Source: Coriolopsis trogii
Taxonomy: Eukaryota; Basidiomycota; Agaricomycetes; Polyporales; Polyporaceae
Direction of reading: 5' to 3'
Length of the DNA: 64,000 nucleotides
Assembly (NCBI GenBank): GCA_020543525.1
Contig: JAHYIO010000007.1
Location: 248,001-312,000 of the forward strand
A model generated the notes under the pieces. That model was not told the origin of the DNA. It was given only the letters and a program-made list of their open reading frames with translations, and made no database searches. The stretch's first letter is position 1, and the number at the start of each line of letters is the position of its first letter. Made by a program: the position numbers and the translations under genes. Of this stretch, positions 11,029 to 21,912 are shown piece by piece.

Positions 11029-12891
11029 TCACTTGCATCGCTGGCCCACGATCGCCCGTCCATGCTCCTGTAAGAGCAGTCGACGCCCAGTCAACATCGT
11101 TTGTTACATGTACAGTGAATAAGAGCCCAGACATACCTGCCACTCTTCCTTGCTGACCCACAGCTGGTGGAACGTCCCGAGACTCGCGAGGATGCTTCCC
11201 CCGAGCCAGCCACCGTACCTCCGCTCGATCGGGTTACCCGGTGCATGGATTTTGACCTAGATGCACGTCCACGTCGTCATTAGCATGCTCGACAGAACAG
11301 GGCCCTGGCAACGGGAGACGGGCGAGGGAAGAGGGGAGTTGTAAGCTTACGTGTGGGAACTGCCGCGACATCTCCGTGGCGAGACGGTCGGCGAAGCCGG
11401 CAAAGAGGCTGCCTCCACCGGTAAGGACGACGTTGCCGAGCAGGACCTGGCGAAGGTCGAGGTCGCACATGTTGATCGAGCTTGCGATGAGCGCGGGCAT
11501 CGTCTTTGGCAAGTTGGGATTGGAGGCCTACGAATGATAGGGAGGTACGTCAGTGGAGAGCGATTCAGCGATGGGGACATGTGCAATGAGGTCAGAATGA
11601 TTGGGGGACATACTTGGAGGGCGGTCGAGTGTGTGAAGAATTGCTCGCCGACGGCGTATCGTTCGAGCCCGGTGAAGTATGTGTTGTACCCCGTAGGGAA
11701 CTCGTAGTGCCGTGGGCCTTGCTGGTTTGCATACTGCTCGTTCCAGCCCTGCGTGAGGCATCCGCCGACGCTTTGGATCCACTCCTCGACTTCGTGCGCT
11801 TCTGCCCATGCCCGCCATGTATCTGTCGTGCCGGCAACACGGTCCTCACGCAGGGTGAATTTGGGTGGTACCCCCGCATCAACAGGCTAAATGTAGTGGA
11901 AGAAAAGACGCAAGTGGGTCTAAAACTCGTTGATATGAGACCGACGGCACACATACCAATTTGTTCGCGATGAGTTGGTGAGGTGTTAGTTGGACTCCTT
12001 GTCGGGTGGGCGACTGAGAGACGAGCAAGTGCCTCGCATGCGCATGTACTAGTTGTGGTAGCGCGCAATGCATCAATCCTGCGAGAAGATCGCTCGTTCA
12101 TGCCAGGCAAATGTGACAAGGGGGAAACAACACGCACCCTTGCGTAGGACAAAGCCGTCAACAACCGGGGTCACACTCGCCACTGACTGCCCAACGTCGA
12201 TGACGAGCGCTGAACCTTTTCCAGCAGCGAAACTGTTCGGTGGATTCGTGATGCAGCGCTCATGAGGAGGAACGAGAGGGAACGTACGCGTTCAGTACTC
12301 CGGTGTTCGCGATGTAGAAGGCAGGCGTCTGGAATTCCTCGAAGAGAATCTCGGCCATGCGCTCTCGATTTGCGGGCGTGTTCCACGCGGCTTCAGTGAC
12401 GAGTATCGGATGTTCAGCAGCGTTGCAGCGCATGACCTCCGAGAGCGCATGGGTTATAAGTGGCGGGATTACATCAAAGTTCTGAACTGAGCGATTGTTC
12501 CGAACTCAACAAGTACCACAAATGAAGATAAAACATATGCGCACTCAGCCCGTCATGCATTGGGTTCCCGACCTGCATCCCGCTTCGCCAGAGAGACGGA
12601 CCGTTCTGCCCGAGATATAGCTTCGCCTTGGGTTTAGGTGCTTGAGGTTGCTCACCCTCCGGTGCCACTGCGTCCGTCATTGCAACGTCGCCATTAGAGT
12701 GAGTTTGTTCCTCAACGAAACCAAACGAGGTCGGCACGATTGCCTTGGGGGCGTCATCTCCTGCATACCCCGCACGGAGGGATGAGGATCCGATGTCGAG
12801 GACGAGTGCGGAGACCTCGTCTGGAACAAAATCCGTCAAATGTGAGTCGCAGCGTAGATCAAAGTAGCTCACCGCCGCCGTAATTGACCAT
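11029..12891 (-). CDS. ARP4: Actin-related protein 4 (Arp4)
   Basis: Nuclear actin-related protein that pairs with actin in the NuA4 acetyltransferase and the INO80 and SWR1 remodelers. Nine exons on the minus strand (12891-12873, 12820-12545, 12486-12288, 12232-12138, 12078-11957, 11886-11614, 11527-11351, 11256-11137, 11067-11029) give 439 residues in frame. The start ([20 protein letters not shown], then [14 protein letters not shown]) is typical Arp4. [24 protein letters not shown] and [10 protein letters not shown] follow, then the nucleotide-pocket strand [20 protein letters not shown]. Near the end are [17 protein letters not shown] and [21 protein letters not shown] charged Pro/Lys insert at about 55-80 ([20 protein letters not shown]) fits the Arp4-specific loop. 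The gene is divergent from ERB1 across 242 bp. Confidence 0.94.
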
Positions 12892-13133
12892 TTTGTTGTT
12901 TGAGACGAGGATATCAGGGGAGGCCAGAGGGCATGGGACGCGCCTCGTCCGAGTACAGAGTCCAACGCGAAAGACGCGCCCGATCACATCTCGCGCATGC
13001 CGCACGTGCACAGAATTTTAGAAGGCGCTCATTGCCGGGACAAGTCTTGAGCAGTTCCCCCTACAACTTTCACCTCTTGGTCTAACTTCGGGCTTTGAAA
13101 CCCTCTCTGACCGTCCTTGGTTGCTGTTCTTGG
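12892..13133. promoter_or_regulatory. Shared ARP4/ERB1 divergent promoter
   Basis: Only 242 bp separate the two start codons, so both promoters must overlap. No clear TATA box is seen, as expected for housekeeping genes. The assignment rests on gene arrangement, not on a recognised site. Confidence 0.55.
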
Positions 13134-16100
13134 ATGGCTGCGGCAGACGCGAAGAGAATCTCAAAAAAGCGGAAAGCAGCTCCGGAAGAGGAGGCACCGG
13201 CGCCCCCTCCTGCTGCGTTCCCTCGCGATGTCGGACTGGAGATGGGCAGTGAAGACGAGGGAGAGGATGGAGGAGACATCTCAGATGATGGAGAGGCGGA
13301 TGAGTTCCCGGAAATTGACACGCGAAGTGACACCGACGATGAGGACTACCAAGAGGACGGTGAGGACAACGAGGATCTGTCAGAGGATGAAGAAGAACAG
13401 GACGACGAGGATTCCGAGGGTTCTTCGGACGACAGCCTCTCCATATTCCCAAAATCGAAAACCATCATCTCTGATATTACTGGGCAACCGAAACGCGTGT
13501 ATCCTGAGATTGAGCCCGACTACGACTCGGATAGCTCGACTGAAGACGTACGAGTCCTACTGCCACTTTGCGTGGGCTTCTGACTGCTCACATGCATATA
13601 CGACAGACACCCAATCGCGTCGGAAATATACCCATGCATTGGTACGACGATCTACCGCATGTAGGGTACGATATTAACGGCAAGAAGGTTCTTCGTCCTG
13701 CTCGAGGGGACGAATTGGACAAGTTCTTGAAGACCGTCGAGGATCCAGAGTCATGGTACGCTCTACCGACCTGCTCATACAAGCGAAACGCTCATCCAAT
13801 ATGTTGCAGGACATCTGCGTTTGACAAAAACCTACAAATGGACAAACCCCTCACATCTGAGGAGCTCGACATCATCCGACGCTTGCAGGAAGGCGAGAAT
13901 CCCGATGCGAGCTATGATCCATACGAGCCTACGGTGGAGTGGTTTACTGGCAAGGGCAAGGAGGAGGTCATGCCCCTTTCTTCTGTCCTAGAACCCAAGC
14001 GGCGATGGGTACCTAGTAAATGGGAGAAGCAGAAGGTCAGTTTCGGGCATCGAGTGTAAAGTCTTGCAGTTCGTTGCTAATACCACTCTATACAGGTCAT
14101 GAAGATCGTTCGCGCTATCCGACAAGGGCGCATCCTTCCCAACAAGCCAAAAACCTCGTCAACTCAACCACAGTTTTACCCCATCTGGAATGACGAACCT
14201 TCCAACGCCCCTGCCCCCCTTCCTGCGCCCAAGCCCCGACTCCCAGGGAACGCCGAGTCGTACAATCCTCCAGAAGAGTACTTGCCAACGCAAGAGGAGC
14301 GCGAGAAGTGGGAGGCGACGGACCCAGAGGACCGCGAGCGCGACTTCCTGCCGCAGAAGTACGCCGCGCTCCGGCTCGTGCCCGCGTACGACCAGTTCAT
14401 CAAGGAGCGCTTCAACCGGCAGCTCGACCTGTACCTCGCACCGCGCGTGCAGCGCGTGAAGCTCCAGATCGACCCGGAGAGCCTGATCCCGAAGTTGCCG
14501 AGCCCGAGCAGCCTCAAGCCGTTCCCGGTCTACAAGAGCTTGCAGGTTCCCCACGACGGGAAGCGCGTGCGCGCGTTGAGCGTCAGCCCGGATGGCGCGT
14601 GGGTCGTCAGCGGGGACGAGGGTGGTATCGTGCGGCTGTGGGAGGTCATGGTCGGAAAAGAGGTGAAGCGGTGGACTTTCAAGAGCAAGGTGGGCGCTGT
14701 CGAGTGGTGTCCGAGGACAGACGTCAGTTATTTTGCCGTTGCGATGTGAGTACTTTCATTGCTATTACGCTCATCTGCGTTGGCGTTGATCGCCTTCCTT
14801 CAGCGAGGATCATATACATTTCCTCATCCCGCCAAACCTCGCGGCGCCTGTCCTTGTCGCAACCCAGAACGTCCTCGCTCCCGCCAACCTCCCGCCAGCT
14901 CCCTCCGTCCCATCCCCCGTAAAATGGACGTCTGTCCCAGCAGCACAAGCGACATCTGATGCACCAGTGCTCACACTCAGCCTGCCTACATCACCCGAGC
15001 CGCCGAAACAACTCGTGTGGCACCGCAAAGGGGACTACGTCGCCTCAGTCTGTACGTGCCCGCATTCTCGTCTGGGATGGACCGTGGCGTTAGGAGCTGA
15101 CCGTGACCGGATACAGCGGAGGGCCAGGCTGGCGTCTGGATCCACCAGGTCTCGCGGCGGCATTCGCAAGCCCCGTTCAAGAAGGTCAAGGGCGCGGTGC
15201 AGCTCGTTCTCTTCCACCCATCGAAGCCGCACTTCTTCGTTGCTGTACGTCTCAACCTCCTTCCATTCCTCCCTCCCTGCTTCCTCCTCCTTCCCAGCGA
15301 TCCTGTTGATAGGGATGGTGATACTGATACTGATGTGTGCGATTGGGGCGCGGACAGACGCAACGGTATGTGCGGATGTACAACCTGGCGGAGCAGACGC
15401 TCCTGAAGACACTCACACCCGGGACTCGCTGGATCTCGTCAATGGACGTCCACCCGTCTGGAGACCACCTCATCGTGGGCGGGTATGACCGCAAGCTGTG
15501 CTGGTTCGACCTCGAGCTGAGCGACAAGCCGTACAAGATCCTCAGGTACGTTCGCTCGCTGCACCCGTCGTTCTGTCTGTCCGTTCTCTGTTTCACTTTA
15601 GCTATCTTTCGTTCGCACGTCTCGCATCGCCGTTCATGCTCTTTTTCCCCCTCATGAGCATCATTGCCTTCGTTCCCTTGATTGCTGCTCATCTGCTCCC
15701 GTCCGCCGTTCCTCATGTTCGATCGGTGCCTTCGGCTATTGGGCATCGGTGGGCAAGGATGCGTTGGCGAGACGGAGCTTCGGCGGGTCTCCGTCTGAAC
15801 TTTCTCTCATCGACAATGATTCTGGTTCTATTCTTGTCGCAAACACGTCCCTCCGACAGTCCGGACCCGCGAACCACGATCCGCGTGCCACGCTCCCGCC
15901 CTCGGTCGGCCGCCTTACGTGCCCGTTCCCTGTACCACGTTCCGCGTCCTGCGTGCTTCGTTCTGCATTCTCTCCGTCCCGCATCTGCTTCTTCTTCCAT
16001 CGATGCATCTCGCAGGGTCGCGCCCGAGTCGGCCAGTGACGCACACGTACGGACGCTGACGCACGACCTCTCCCCCGGCAGGTACCACACGCGGGCGCTG

Positions 16101-16346
16101 CGGTCGGTCGCGTTCCACCCGACGTACCCGCTGTTCGCGTCGTCGGCGGACGACGGCTCGATCCAGGTCTTCCACGCGCGGGTGTACAACGACCTGATGA
16201 CGAACCCGCTCATCGTGCCGCTCAAGATCCTGCGCGGGCACGACGTCCGGGACGGGCTGGGCGTGTTCGCGGTGAGGTGGGTCGCGAGACAGCCGTGGGT
16301 CGTGAGCGCGGGCGCGGACGGGCAGGTGGCGGTTTGGTGTGCGTAG
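13134..16346 (+). CDS. ERB1: Ribosome biogenesis protein Erb1/BOP1
   Basis: WD40 subunit of the PeBoW complex (Nop7-Erb1-Ytm1) needed for 27S pre-rRNA processing and 60S maturation in the nucleolus. Eight exons (13134-13547, 13607-13755, 13810-14035, 14096-14745, 14804-15051, 15117-15244, 15358-15545, 16082-16346) give 755 residues. A long acidic N-terminal tract (about 25-110) is followed by the BOP1NT domain: [44 protein letters not shown] and [22 protein letters not shown] repeats then include [57 protein letters not shown], and [20 protein letters not shown]. The last blade ends [16 protein letters not shown]. Intron 7 (15546-16081) is 536 nt, against about 50-115 nt for the others. Confidence 0.95.
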
Positions 16347-17788
16347 CGGGTGGGGGGTCTGCGGATGAAGGTGTACGTGAGGGGAATGGACGGGTACGTT
16401 CGTTGTCGTCGTTGTTGCTGTTGTATCGTTGATTGCTGCTGCGGTGCGCCGCTGCGGGGACCGGGATGTGTCGGACGTCCTCCGTTGGTCCTCGGTCTTC
16501 AATGTCAGGGTTTCTTGACAAGCATGTCTGGCGTGATTGGACGAACCGTCTCCATTGTCGGCTGGTTCTCTGCTGATGGAGACGTCAAGTTCGCCTGCGG
16601 CAGGCGTTCCGAGTGGGCGGTGCGCCGTAAATGAAAGAGGAAAACTTCCAGTCTAATCCGAACTCTAAAGACAAGGAACGTGGGCCGGCAGCTGCGGTCA
16701 GGTCTTCTGACGGAATGGGGGAATAAGGTCGACCCCGTGCAGTAGACCTGCCGCTGTCAGTGCTCGCTGTCATGGGAGACATGATGGCGTCTTGGGTAGT
16801 TGGGCACGCGCATCCGGATGTGTCGAGCGGGAGTTCACCGCTCGAAGGCAAGAAGGCCATGGCGGAGGGTATGTGGTTGAGATCGAGAAGGGGGCACCTG
16901 GCTGCAAGAGGAAGCCCGCAGATCGTCAGAAGCGGGCTCGAAGGAGCAGAGAGCGACTCGAGGTCAGTGTCATCCATTCACTCTGGTGGCTGCTTTAGGA
17001 TGTCGTGTGAGTGGTGAGTCAACGGTTGGTCGTGGTGCGGAGCGCTATGTGTGTTTACGTGACGTTACAGGGATGGAGAAAGATGATAAGACTTGAAATG
17101 GAATGGGCAACCGCGCGTGCGGTCGCTGAAAGCCGCCGCCGCCGTCGCGCCGCTGCAGCCGCTGCCGCTTGTTCCTTGGGGCGGGGACACGCCAAAGGCA
17201 CGAGGCGGCAACGGTACGTGTCGGGCGGGCTTGCTGGGCGCGGTGTGACGAGGGGGCTGCTCGGTGCGAGCTCGAGTGCGACCGCGACGGCGAGGATTGT
17301 GGACGATAGAGGACGGCGGCGGCGAGGACGGAGAAGGAAGGCGAGAGAGCCCAAGTCGGAAAAGGCAGGAGAGGCCAAATCTGGAGATTGAGTACGACAG
17401 TGGACGCGCATCGGGAGCGCCCGTCGCGTACGCCTCTGCCGCCGATCACGGACGATGGCCTTTGCCCGGCCTCGGACTCGACACCTTCCTCCGTCCTCGG
17501 TCTGCGCTATTGTCAGGCCTGCGTCGCCTGGATGTGCTCGTTCACAACCAGGGCCGGGTGGGCTGATGGGGGCAGGAGGGGTGAGAACAAGGGAGCGCTG
17601 ACGGTGCGTCTGTGTGCTGTGGCTGTCTGACAAGCTTGCCCTTCTTCTCCGTCGGACACGTGCACGTGCCGTAAGGTCGCGTCCGGGACTGGTTTCATAC
17701 AAAGTGCTCGCCCGTGCTTCGCGTCTCCCCCTCTCTCTTCGCCTCCCTCCACGTCCCCCTCCTGCCCTTCACCTCTTTCGTCCCCGCC
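16347..17788. other. Intergenic, 1.4 kb, with a weak minus-strand ORF
   Basis: Probably ERB1 3' sequence plus the promoter of the membrane protein gene. A minus-strand frame at 16977-16585 starts with ATG and encodes 130 residues beginning MDDTDLESLSAPSSPLL. It has fungal-looking codon use but no family likeness, so I do not call it as a gene. The 17.1-17.4 kb stretch is a simple purine/GC-rich sequence. Confidence 0.35.
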
Positions 17789-19597
17789 ATGGTCGACTGG
17801 TCCTCCCCTACCGAGCTCGCTAAGCAGGCCGGTATGTCCTTCGTTCCCTGTCCGCTTTCCCCCCTCCTCATCCATCGCCTACGTCACAGTTGCCTTCAGC
17901 AACCTCGTCTTCGCCTGCTTCGGGCTCTACGTCTGGGAGGTCTTCCAGACTTCGGACTTTGAGTTGTCGGTGCTCCAGGGTCGTAGGAAGCTCCGATGGC
18001 AATGGGTGCGTTACATTCCCCTGCGCTCCAGCGACTGCGATCGCTCATAATGCCTCCGTGCACAGGGTATGTTTCCTCATATGCGTTCATCCTCACGGCC
18101 TCACCATCTCTCCAAGCGTTCTTCTTCCTATGCCGCTACTCTCTTATCATGTCATTGGCGGCCCTGTGAATATCTTCACCATGATTCCCCTGCTGCCATC
18201 TCTGATCCGCCCTCTACAGCGTGGGTTCCTTCACCGTCAAGTCTCCGGTAAGTCTATTGTTCTCTCCAAAGCCTTGATTGTTCACTGACGGTCCCCAGAT
18301 CAACTGCCAGGCTCTCTACACCTTCATCTGTGTACGGACCATTTTGTGCGGTAAACCCGCTGAACCTTGACTGATGTCACCCACAGGTCACAGGCAATCT
18401 CGCCATAACTTGTTCCTCGACGACGCTCATGCTCCGAACGTAAGCCGACCATTGTATTGATGCCGTGATCTCGATAGACCATTGATCCGCCGCTGGCGAT
18501 TGTTCGCTTAGCATCGAGGTGTGGGAACGCAAGCGCCCCATTGTCCTCATCCTCGGCGTTCTCTGCCTCGCCCACTGGGCCCTGCTTTTGCGTGGCATGT
18601 TCATCCTCACTGCTGAGTATGATGCGACTACGCTCTCCTGCGCCATCGCGACGACGAAGCGTCTCTTCCTCGGCATCACTTTCTGGGCCAGTATGTATTT
18701 TGCTTCACCATTTATGCGGTAGCCGATGGGGCTCCTGATGCTGAGGGTTATCGTGTTCTCTTGCAGCTATGGCGTTTAACCTCGTCATCTTTGTTGTCCA
18801 TATCGTCGGACTTTTGCAGCGTAACCACGGTGCGAGCATATATGAATTGCTCTTCGTCGACGGTGTGGTTCTCTACGCCGTTGCCTTCGCTTGCAATGCT
18901 CTGCCTGCGGTGAGTAATTATACCAATCGTGACTGGGGGGTTCCGCACTGACAACAATGTATTCCCTAGATTCTGGGCGTCTTGAACTTGAATCGTGAGT
19001 CTAGTCGTCTTCACCGAGATGCATTGTGGGATGTTGACGCCTATTTGTAGCGATAATGAACCTGTATGTATTTGTTTCTCCATAGCAAACAACATATTAA
19101 CCTTCATATATGCTATGATGAAGCATCGCTACCGTACGTTCAATCAGCCTCTACACGTGCTGAACCTGTCTGACCTATGCTTTCTAGGTCCCCGCCGCCG
19201 TCATGTCGTGCGTTCTAGCCATCTTTCATGTCCTCTGGGACCTAGCTGACTTAACCACCATCTAGCGCCGTTGCCGCCTGCAGGAGCGTTACCCGCCTAC
19301 GCGAGATCGACGACGACGACGACACGTATGTCCACAGCGCGACGCAGTTGGCGGCCCCCCGTCTCCCGGCATCCGCTGCGCTCCGCATGAGCACCCGGTT
19401 CCCACCTCGTCCGGAGGTTCATGTGACGACGGACCAGTTTGTGATGCAGGACTTCGAGTACGTACTAGACTGCTTGCGCCCTCTCTGCGTTCGACATCGG
19501 TATTGATGACCTCTGCGCACATAGCCCGAGCCCGATGTCGGCCCAAGACAAGTCGCACTCGCTCGTCGACGAGCAAAAGTCGTTCCACGCTGTGTAA
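17789..19597 (+). CDS. Seven-helix integral membrane protein, basidiomycete-specific family
   Basis: Member of a large uncharacterised family of seven-helix membrane proteins common in Agaricomycetes; whether they act as receptors is unknown. Exons start at 17789-17831 and 17890-18005, then an apparent 1-nt exon at 18066, then 18117-18165 and 18220-18247. Further exons follow to a last one ending 19597, including a 10-nt exon at 19124-19133. Family signatures are LYVWEVFQTSDFELSVL, FFFLCRYSLIMSLAAL, INCQALYTF, IEVWERKRPIVLILGVLCLA, FVDGVVLYAVAFACNALPA and, after splicing, MNLIATVPAAVMSAVAACRS followed by VTRLREIDDDDD. The acidic linker and the Ser/Pro-rich C-terminal tail (ending KSFHAV) would be cytosolic. 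An unusually fragmented gene, with about a dozen introns. Function is not inferable from sequence. Confidence 0.85.
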
Positions 19598-20568
19598 AGA
19601 GGGGGAGTCGACCTGCAGACAGCTCGGCCCTCTTAGATGGATGCCCCTACAAAAACGCTTGTCCGCGCCCATGTGGCGCCATGCCCTTCTTGACGACCGT
19701 CTCCCCGCTTCCTGGGCGGAAGACACCGAATACCCTACCTATTCCCGCGCCTCGTCCCAGGCTTCCCATGTCTCCTTCGCAATGCATACGGCGCGATAAT
19801 GGCTTGTTTTTCTTCTTTTGTGTTCCGTGTTCCGTGCACCTGCCATGCTTACGACCCCCCCTTTTCTCTCTCCCTCTTTTCTATCCTCCGGAATACTTAC
19901 CAACGTCTTGAATGTCGAAGCTCCGCCCGTTGTACGTGTAGCGCAAAGAAAGTAATCGTCCGCCGTTCTTGTTGCAGTACATACATACACATTGCACCCC
20001 GCCCCCTCGTCGTCCCCTCCACACACCTCTCTCCGCACTCCGTTCGCCGTTCCGCCGAACCCAGAGCACCCCTCATCTGTAGCATGTCCTCTCTCCTCAC
20101 CTCTCACCCCGATTTCCCGTTCGGCGTCCCAAGTCGTCTGTTCCCTGCTCGCTATCGACTCGCTCCGCGTACCATACACTATATAGTCTTGAGAAGCGGG
20201 CGTTGACTCGTCCGCTGTCCCTGCGTCTGCCTCGTCGAGACAGACGCGATCGCTCCTTTTCAATCCTACCTCCGTTAGTCCCACCACCGTCATCGCAATT
20301 CTATGCGACTGCTGTCGTTGTTGCTTCTTGTGGGTCCGTTCTTGGCTGTATCACCTTGAGCAATCTACGTGACGGGTCTCGATCTCGGCGACGAAGATAT
20401 CGATAGACAGCGAAAAAGACGAAGCCAGAGTGCGAGTTATGTAACGCAGTCGACTGTACCACCCCACCATCCCTTCCTCCTCATCGTCTCCGGGCCAGAA
20501 CAGCCCGCGTACACCAACCCGCGTCCCGTCCCTCCCATCGTACGCACGTCCTCCCTCGCACGCGCCGC
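19598..20568. other. Intergenic between convergent genes
   Basis: About 970 bases, largely pyrimidine-rich on the + strand between 19.7 and 20.3 kb. It should hold the 3' ends of the membrane protein gene and of the DUF2423 gene. No gene or structured element is recognised. Confidence 0.4.
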
Positions 20569-21579
20569 TCATCGTCTCCGGTGCGACCGCCCGGACTTCC
20601 GCCGTGCGGCGATGGTGCCCTGCCGGTTCATGCCTTTTGACTTTGCGCGGGGCGTGAGCCCCTTGGACGCGCGCCATTGTTCGCGGCGGGAGTTGCGGGG
20701 GCCGTGGGTGGAGATTTTGGTGGTGGTGGTGGTGGATGTGCTTGTGCTTGGGGCTACGCCCGAGTCGAGGTCCATTGTGTCTGGAGACGTGAGGGCCAAG
20801 GTGGGTGGAGGCGTGAGGTGTAGTGGGGTATGGAGCCAGTATTTTCAGAGCGAGGGGTGGGGTTGCGGGGCGAGGTCGGGAGCGGGTCGTGCGTGTATGG
20901 AGGTCAAGTCGGGAGCGATGTGGAAGATGGCGGTAGATGATTGGATTGGGTGTTGATGAGCCAAAGTGTAGCATAAATTATGGTTGGAAGACACGAACCT
21001 GCGCCGTCCCCAGGACCAGAAGGCTCTTGGCCATCTGTGTACCGAGAGAAAATGCGTCAACCATCGTTCTCCGACATCTCACCCGCAAATGGGGGGAAGA
21101 AGAGGATCTGGGAAGAGATGGTCGAGGCCGCCGGGGACGTGCTCGACGGCTGCCCTGCTACAGCCCCGTCTGAGAGCTGTGCTGCCACTGCTGCGACCCA
21201 TGGCCCTCTTGCGTCTACTTGCCGCCTTCTGCTTTCCTGTCCCGCCAGACGCTAGTAGGCCACCAGACTCTGCGAGCATGCCCATGCTCGCCGGGGTGAT
21301 ATCGTGCTGGTCGAGCAAACCCAGCGCTGCGAACCACGAAGGAGTCGGAAACGGAGACGGACACCGACCTGCGCCGTTCTTCTCGCCCTCGACCAGCATC
21401 TCGTCCTCGTTTTCCCTCTCCTCGCCATCTTCCAGTTGCTCCCTCTCTGCGGTCGCTACCGCCTTGAGCTTCAGGTTGAGCCGCTGCAGGCGGGCAGCCT
21501 CGGCGACGGCGTACACGCCATCCTGCCGCTTCTTTGCGCGGAAGGCGCGCTTGACTTTCGAGCGTGTTGACTTGGCCAT
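20569..21579 (-). CDS. LLP/YBL028C-like nucleolar protein (DUF2423)
   Basis: The N-terminus, MAKSTRSKVKRAFRAKKRQD followed by GVYAVAEAARLQRLN, matches the DUF2423 domain of LLPH (LAPS18-like) and yeast YBL028C, small basic nucleolar proteins linked to large ribosomal subunit assembly. A conserved fungal middle segment follows (WFAALGLLDQHDITPASMGM). The C-terminal exon ends ISTHGPRNSRREQWRASKG, then SKGMNRQGTIAARRKSGRS and an Arg-rich tail, the expected terminal block. The N-terminal exon runs from ATG 21579 to beyond about 21270. The C-terminal exon most likely starts near 20776 after a CAG acceptor in front of ACAATGGAC. The splicing between them (one intron of over 400 nt, or a hidden middle exon) could not be resolved, because the best donor (GTGAGA near 21082) is out of phase with that acceptor. 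Both end blocks are clear; the middle is uncertain. Confidence 0.72.
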
Positions 21580-21912
21580 GACTGAGTTGTCTCGTGTGCG
21601 TTGATGAGGATGTGCTTGTGTGTGTGGGCGAATTCGTGTGTTGCACAAAGGGTGTGGGATGCGGGTGAGTAGGAAGAGAGTGGTGTCTGGAGAGTGTAAG
21701 GCTGCGGGGGAAGAGTCAGTGAAAAAGTAAGCTGGATCTAAGATCCAGGATACACGTGCCTTGGGATCGGGGCCGCGCGATCGAGTTACTTACCCGACCC
21801 TGCATCGCTTTCCTCAGTCGCGGTTCGCTCGCAATCAGCACGGCCCAGTGTCATCTGCCTACACCTCCATCCCGCAGCTCACCCATACGGAAGGAGGTTG
21901 AGTAATGAGCAG
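21580..21912. other. Divergent promoter region, DUF2423 gene / sirtuin
   Basis: 333 bp between the start codons of two divergent genes, expected to hold both promoters. The only sequence feature noted is a short direct ATCCAGGAT/ATCTAAGATCC stretch near 21732-21751. No TATA box. Confidence 0.4.

Noticed and set aside
15546..16081. Possible box C/D snoRNA in the long ERB1 intron
   Set aside because: Only partial matches (an ATGATT and some CTGA) and no terminal stem or paired boxes in the right order.
16585..16977. 130-residue minus-strand ORF with plausible codon use
   Set aside because: No domain, no splice partner, no likeness to known proteins; kept only as a note in the intergenic entry.
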